DNA of 25,000 nucleotides from a virus. Of this stretch, positions 22,251 to 25,000 are shown one piece after another (positions within the stretch are counted from its first letter, which is position 1; every line of letters begins with the position of its first letter). Both the position numbers and the translations under genes were made by a program. The notes beneath the pieces were generated by a model. That model searched no databases and had not been told where the DNA came from. It saw nothing but the letters and a program-made list of their open reading frames with translations. The stretch is from positions 1-25,000 of the IMG/VR virus record IMGVR_UViG_3300002140_000267. One strand, 5' to 3'.

Positions 22251-22279
22251 TTGACAATCGACTTAGTTGATTGTATAAT
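22251..22279 (+). promoter_or_regulatory. Consensus sigma-70 early promoter for folE
   Basis: TTGACA (22251-22256), 17-bp spacer, TATAAT (22274-22279): a 12-of-12 match. Part of the spacer with the -35 flank forms an inverted repeat (GACAATCGACTTAGTTGATTGT, CAATC and GATTG arms), a possible operator-like element. It drives folE, whose ribosome site is GGAGA. Confidence 0.88.
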
Positions 22280-22320
22280 AAACAATACGGCAATCCACTG
22301 CCTTAACATCGGAGATATAA

Positions 22321-23007
22321 ATGAGTAAAGCACAAGAAATTAAAACAAAACTAGAAAAATATGGCATTCGTCACTGGGCTGGTGATAACATCAGTACAGT
22401 ATTACAAGAAGGCGATAAAGAACAACTTATTGACGAAGCTACATTAGCATTTAACAGTGTACTAGATGCACTAGTAATTGATCGTTACAATGATCCTAAC
22501 AGTCAAGGCACTGCAAGACGTCTTGCTAAAATGTACTTTAACGAAATAATGGCAGGAAGATATGAACCAGCACCAGACGCAACAGCATTTCCAAATGATT
22601 CGGCAGACCGTTACGAAGGCATGCTCGTGGTTCGCAGTGAACTTCGTAGTATGTGTAGTCATCATCACCAACCCGTTACTGGGGTTGCTTATATTGGCAT
22701 TATTGCGGCAGAAAAACTAATCGGCCTTTCGAAGTATACACGTATTGCACAGTGGTGTGCTCGTCGCGGCACACTACAAGAAGAACTTTGTAACGACATT
22801 GCTCGTGAGATTATGAAGGCAACCGACAGTGAAAACGTAGCAGTCTACATTCAAGCAACACATGGTTGTTGTGAAAATCGTGGCATTATGGCGCATAGTT
22901 CGTTAACACAGACTACTGTACTAAAAGGGGCATTTAATACAGACGGCAATACAAAGAAAGAGTTCTTTGACAACATCAAACTACAACAAGAGTTTGCACC
23001 ACGATGA
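22321..23007 (+). CDS. folE: GTP cyclohydrolase I
   Basis: 228 residues, typical length. Zinc ligands match E. coli FolE: C112 and H115 in MCSHHHQPV, and C183 in THGCCENRGI. Other family segments are GVAYIGIIAAEKLIGLSKYT (121-140), RIAQWCARRGTLQEELCNDI (141-160) and VAVYIQATH. The enzyme turns GTP into dihydroneopterin triphosphate, the entry step to both folate and 7-deazaguanine (preQ0) synthesis. A DpdA-like gene and a QueD-like gene in the same window favour the preQ0 route for phage DNA modification. It is transcribed from its own consensus promoter and overlaps the next gene as ATGA. Confidence 0.95.
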   Translation: MSKAQEIKTKLEKYGIRHWAGDNISTVLQEGDKEQLIDEATLAFNSVLDALVIDRYNDPNSQGTARRLAKMYFNEIMAGRYEPAPDATAFPNDSADRYEGMLVVRSELRSMCSHHHQPVTGVAYIGIIAAEKLIGLSKYTRIAQWCARRGTLQEELCNDIAREIMKATDSENVAVYIQATHGCCENRGIMAHSSLTQTTVLKGAFNTDGNTKKEFFDNIKLQQEFAPR

Positions 23008-23396
23008 AATTATACAAAATTGAACCTAAAGATAAAAAAAGTATTAAGCAAGTCGAAACATGGACACACCCTGACGGTCGCATTTTTTATGTAGATCAAC
23101 TTTGGCGGCGGGGACATGCGATCATCGAAGTTGAAGACGATCAAGAGTTCGACGTTGAATATAATTCAACCAATGAGTTTGGATTCGACCTAGACGACTA
23201 CGCTATCCAAGACCAAGAAATGGATGATGGCATTTCACTGGATTTTAATACAGACGGTGATCAATTATTGCTTGCAGAAGTAGATGAAATGTGGGACAAC
23301 GACGGGTTTGCGGCATTCGAGGAAGCAGGCTGGTCATTCGAGGAGTGCGAAACAACTATGTATGGCCCGTTGTTAATCACGGAGATTAAAACATGA
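23004..23396 (+). CDS. Acidic protein of unknown function downstream of folE
   Basis: 130 residues, very acidic from about 45 onward (EVEDDQEFDVEYN, then FDLDDYAIQDQEMDDG). The N-terminus is basic and contains HPDGRIFYVDQLWRRGHAII. The many Asp and Glu residues give a DNA-mimic-like charge, seen in some anti-restriction proteins, but the sequence proves no such role. One cysteine. It begins in an ATGA overlap with folE and ends in another with the next gene, so the three are co-translated. Confidence 0.75.
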   Translation: MKLYKIEPKDKKSIKQVETWTHPDGRIFYVDQLWRRGHAIIEVEDDQEFDVEYNSTNEFGFDLDDYAIQDQEMDDGISLDFNTDGDQLLLAEVDEMWDNDGFAAFEEAGWSFEECETTMYGPLLITEIKT

Positions 23397-23692
23397 AATG
23401 GCTTAAAAGAAAACTACGCGATTGGGTTCGTGATCCCAATGAAAAACCAGATGCAGATGCCTACCAATCGAAATTGTCGAGGGGCAGTTTAGTATCTTGC
23501 GACGATGTTGAAACCTTTGGCGAGCCCATGCGTTTTACACTGACCAAGGCCAATGGTGGGTTTATTGTCAGCACTAGACGCTACGATAATAGAACTGACA
23601 GATCCACAGGTGACAATTACATTATTACCGATGATGTTGATTTAGGTGAAGAGATTAGTAAAATTATCACCATGGAATCACTTAAATTTTAA
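23393..23692 (+). CDS. Small conserved-looking phage protein of unknown function
   Basis: 99 residues. A basic N-terminal helix (MKWLKRKLRDWVRDP) is followed by a strand-rich domain with MRFTLTKANGGFIVSTRRYD and NYIITDDVDLGEEISKIITM. The pattern of a positively charged amphipathic helix plus a small beta domain could suit binding to nucleic acid or membrane surface. I associate the TRRYDNRTDRS and DLGEEISKI segments with other marine T4-like phage proteins of no known function. It ends 20 bases before a terminator. Confidence 0.75.
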   Translation: MKWLKRKLRDWVRDPNEKPDADAYQSKLSRGSLVSCDDVETFGEPMRFTLTKANGGFIVSTRRYDNRTDRSTGDNYIITDDVDLGEEISKIITMESLKF

Positions 23693-23712
23693 CTCAACCA
23701 TACGCACACGAT

Positions 23713-23737
23713 AACCCGCTTAGGCGGGTTTTCTTTT
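23713..23737 (+). terminator. Rho-independent terminator after the folE operon
   Basis: AACCCGC pairs with GCGGGTT as a 7-bp GC-rich stem around a 4-base loop (TTAG), followed by TTCTTTT. It separates the folE operon from the late exported-protein gene. Confidence 0.85.
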
Positions 23738-23742
23738 GACTG

Positions 23743-23749
23743 ATAAATA
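23743..23749 (+). promoter_or_regulatory. Putative T4-type late promoter (ATAAATA)
   Basis: GATAAATA directly follows a terminator and lies 42 bases before the ATG of the exported-protein gene, whose ribosome site is a strong AAGGAG. No sigma-70-like boxes are seen here. Confidence 0.5.
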
Positions 23750-23791
23750 CACAGATTCACACAATAATAACAATAATAAGGAGTTGTGAAA

Positions 23792-25000
23792 ATGTTAAAA
23801 AAACTCGTGACTGCGGCCGCTGCCGCAATGTTAACAATGGCCAGCGCATTTGCTGCCATTACAGACGGTCGATTCAGTACCGCACAAATTTGGGATGTAC
23901 AATACAGCTGGAATGGCACAACACTGAATGCCAGCTGGTTTCAAAACTTGTATGCCAGCGTTAATTATGCTACACAAGCATCCAGTGCCTCACGACTAAC
24001 AGATGCGCAAATTGCTGATGCATCTGCCAATGGAAGATACTTTGCTTTCTTTGACAGTACTACTAACCCCGGCACATATGGTTTAGCCTTGTACGAGTCA
24101 GACGGTACACTTTACAAAGTTATTAACCATACTGGTACATTTACAGCGTTAGGCGACGGCGCTATATTCTATCTAGGTAATGGTAGCTGGGGAACTGTTA
24201 TTACTATTGAAGGAGGCTATTCCAAAAACGATAGTGCGTCATTTACCACCATGGATAGAAGCGTTGATGCAACCAAGTTATCCAACTATACATACACAAA
24301 CACAACGCCGTTGGCAGCAGGTCAAACATATAGTGGTACACCAACTGTAGTAAGCACAACAGCAGGAACCCCGACTGTTACTTCTTCTAGTTCAACAGGC
24401 GCAACTGTGATAACAAATACAGTAACTAACGGCACAACTGTAAGAGCAGTTACTACAGCACACGCAGTAAGCGAAGATACCATAACACAAACAGTTGACA
24501 CTACTGTTACTACTGTAGACACAACTCCAGTAACAACTATTGTAACTAATACAACGCCAGTGACAACTACAACTTGTACAACTCCTACAACAGTTACTAC
24601 ATACAGTGATAATTCGACTACTACAGCAAACGGAACACAATCTTGCTCTGTTTCAACTACTAACACAGTAACAACTTCAAGTTCAACTGTTGATCTGGTA
24701 CAAACTAGTATAGCAACTGCACAAGCAGTTGGGCGCATTGATCAACTTGCTACAGCACAAGACATCACAAACTCCGTGGCTAGAGGTATAGAGTTTGATG
24801 GTATTAAAGCCATTGGCATTTCACATGTTTATAAAAATGGTCTTGAAGGACGCACAAAAGGCATCACTGTAGGTGGCAAGAGACGTATCGAAAATGGAAT
24901 TATCATCGGTGGCGGCATTGCAGAATTATCAACTAATGTTAACAATCAAGGCAACAGTGCTAGTGCTGACACACGTATATTTAATGGTTCAATTGGCAAA
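23792..25000 (+). CDS. Exported protein with Thr-rich linker and probable beta-barrel, 3' end beyond window
   Basis: Open to the last base; 403 residues are seen. Residues 1-21 (MLKKLVTAAAAAMLTMASAF plus A) form a textbook Sec signal peptide with an AxA cut site. About 22-175 is a strand-rich N-terminal domain with repeated NASW/GNGSWG segments. About 180-293 is a low-complexity linker made mostly of Thr, Val and Ser. Next come a short coiled helix (IATAQAVGRIDQLATAQDI) and alternating amphipathic strands (GITVGGKRRIENGIIIGGGI, then DTRIFNGSIGK), as in autotransporter or other outer-membrane barrels. Expression is probably late. It could change the host surface or be an adhesin-like virion part; neither is proven. 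Confidence 0.8.
   Translation, partial: MLKKLVTAAAAAMLTMASAFAAITDGRFSTAQIWDVQYSWNGTTLNASWFQNLYASVNYATQASSASRLTDAQIADASANGRYFAFFDSTTNPGTYGLALYESDGTLYKVINHTGTFTALGDGAIFYLGNGSWGTVITIEGGYSKNDSASFTTMDRSVDATKLSNYTYTNTTPLAAGQTYSGTPTVVSTTAGTPTVTSSSSTGATVITNTVTNGTTVRAVTTAHAVSEDTITQTVDTTVTTVDTTPVTTIVTNTTPVTTTTCTTPTTVTTYSDNSTTTANGTQSCSVSTTNTVTTSSSTVDLVQTSIATAQAVGRIDQLATAQDITNSVARGIEFDGIKAIGISHVYKNGLEGRTKGITVGGKRRIENGIIIGGGIAELSTNVNNQGNSASADTRIFNGSIGK

Noticed and set aside
24322-24738. Val-rich 138-residue ORF and a nested Cys/Ser-rich 82-residue ORF on the - strand
   Set aside because: They are the reverse complement of the Thr/Val-rich linker of the exported protein. The low-complexity composition follows from ACT/ACA/GTA codons and there is no ribosome site.
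1-25000. tRNA genes, CRISPR arrays, transposons, attachment sites and replication origin
   Set aside because: Gaps between genes are all under about 110 bases. I saw no cloverleaf, no regularly spaced direct repeats and no transposase or integrase motifs.

Overview
This window looks like part of the genome of a T4-like tailed phage (myovirus), most likely marine. It carries a T4-type replication core: a family B DNA polymerase (gp43, 10128-12794), a sliding clamp (gp45, 13833-14552) and a small DsbA-like protein (9647-9901). Every gene lies on the + strand, most neighbours overlap or nearly touch, and two promoter classes alternate. No tRNA, rRNA, CRISPR array, integrase or transposase is visible. 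The host cannot be named from the sequence. A secreted, probably barrel-forming protein at the right end and a YdcH-like gene suggest a Gram-negative host. No photosynthesis gene is present.

Layout. (1) 1-5572 is a late region. It holds a truncated unknown gene, a small conserved-looking gene, a GT-A glycosyltransferase, beta-rich proteins, a nucleotidyltransferase with a long modular tail, and three acidic or coiled proteins. Several begin with short leaders resembling T4 capsid-targeting sequences, so they may be internal head proteins. A strong terminator at 5588-5617 closes the block. (2) 5674-9591 holds a 49-residue membrane peptide gene with a consensus sigma-70 promoter inside it. It is followed by a tandemly duplicated two-gene module A1-B1-A2-B2, where A is unknown and B is an asparagine-synthetase-like PP-loop ATPase. 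(3) 9647-12794 is an early operon: DsbA-like protein, small three-helix membrane protein, DNA polymerase. (4) 12828-13775 is a methyltransferase-like gene behind its own late promoter. (5) 13833-18128 is a second early operon: clamp, radical SAM enzyme, sulfotransferase-like protein, DpdA-like transglycosylase and a YdcH/DUF465-like protein. (6) 18202-19186 holds an unknown gene overlapping a QueD/PTPS-like gene. (7) 19236-22234 is a late sugar cassette: small protein, GT-B glycosyltransferase, GalE-like epimerase, and a half-length DegT/DnrJ-like protein. (8) 22321-23692 is an early operon starting with GTP cyclohydrolase I (folE), closed by a terminator at 23713-23737. (9) 23792-25000 is the start of a late gene for an exported protein with a Thr-rich linker and a likely beta-barrel.

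How it fits together. FolE, the QueD-like protein and DpdA outline a pathway that would put a 7-deazaguanine base into phage DNA, probably to escape host restriction; QueE and QueC are not in the window. The radical SAM and sulfotransferase genes lie between the clamp and DpdA in the same operon, which raises the possibility of further modification of that base. The two PP-loop modules are the least explained part and the best candidate for an undescribed system. Five sigma-70-like promoters, all with a 17-bp spacer, head the early operons. TAAATA motifs resembling T4 late promoters precede the late genes.
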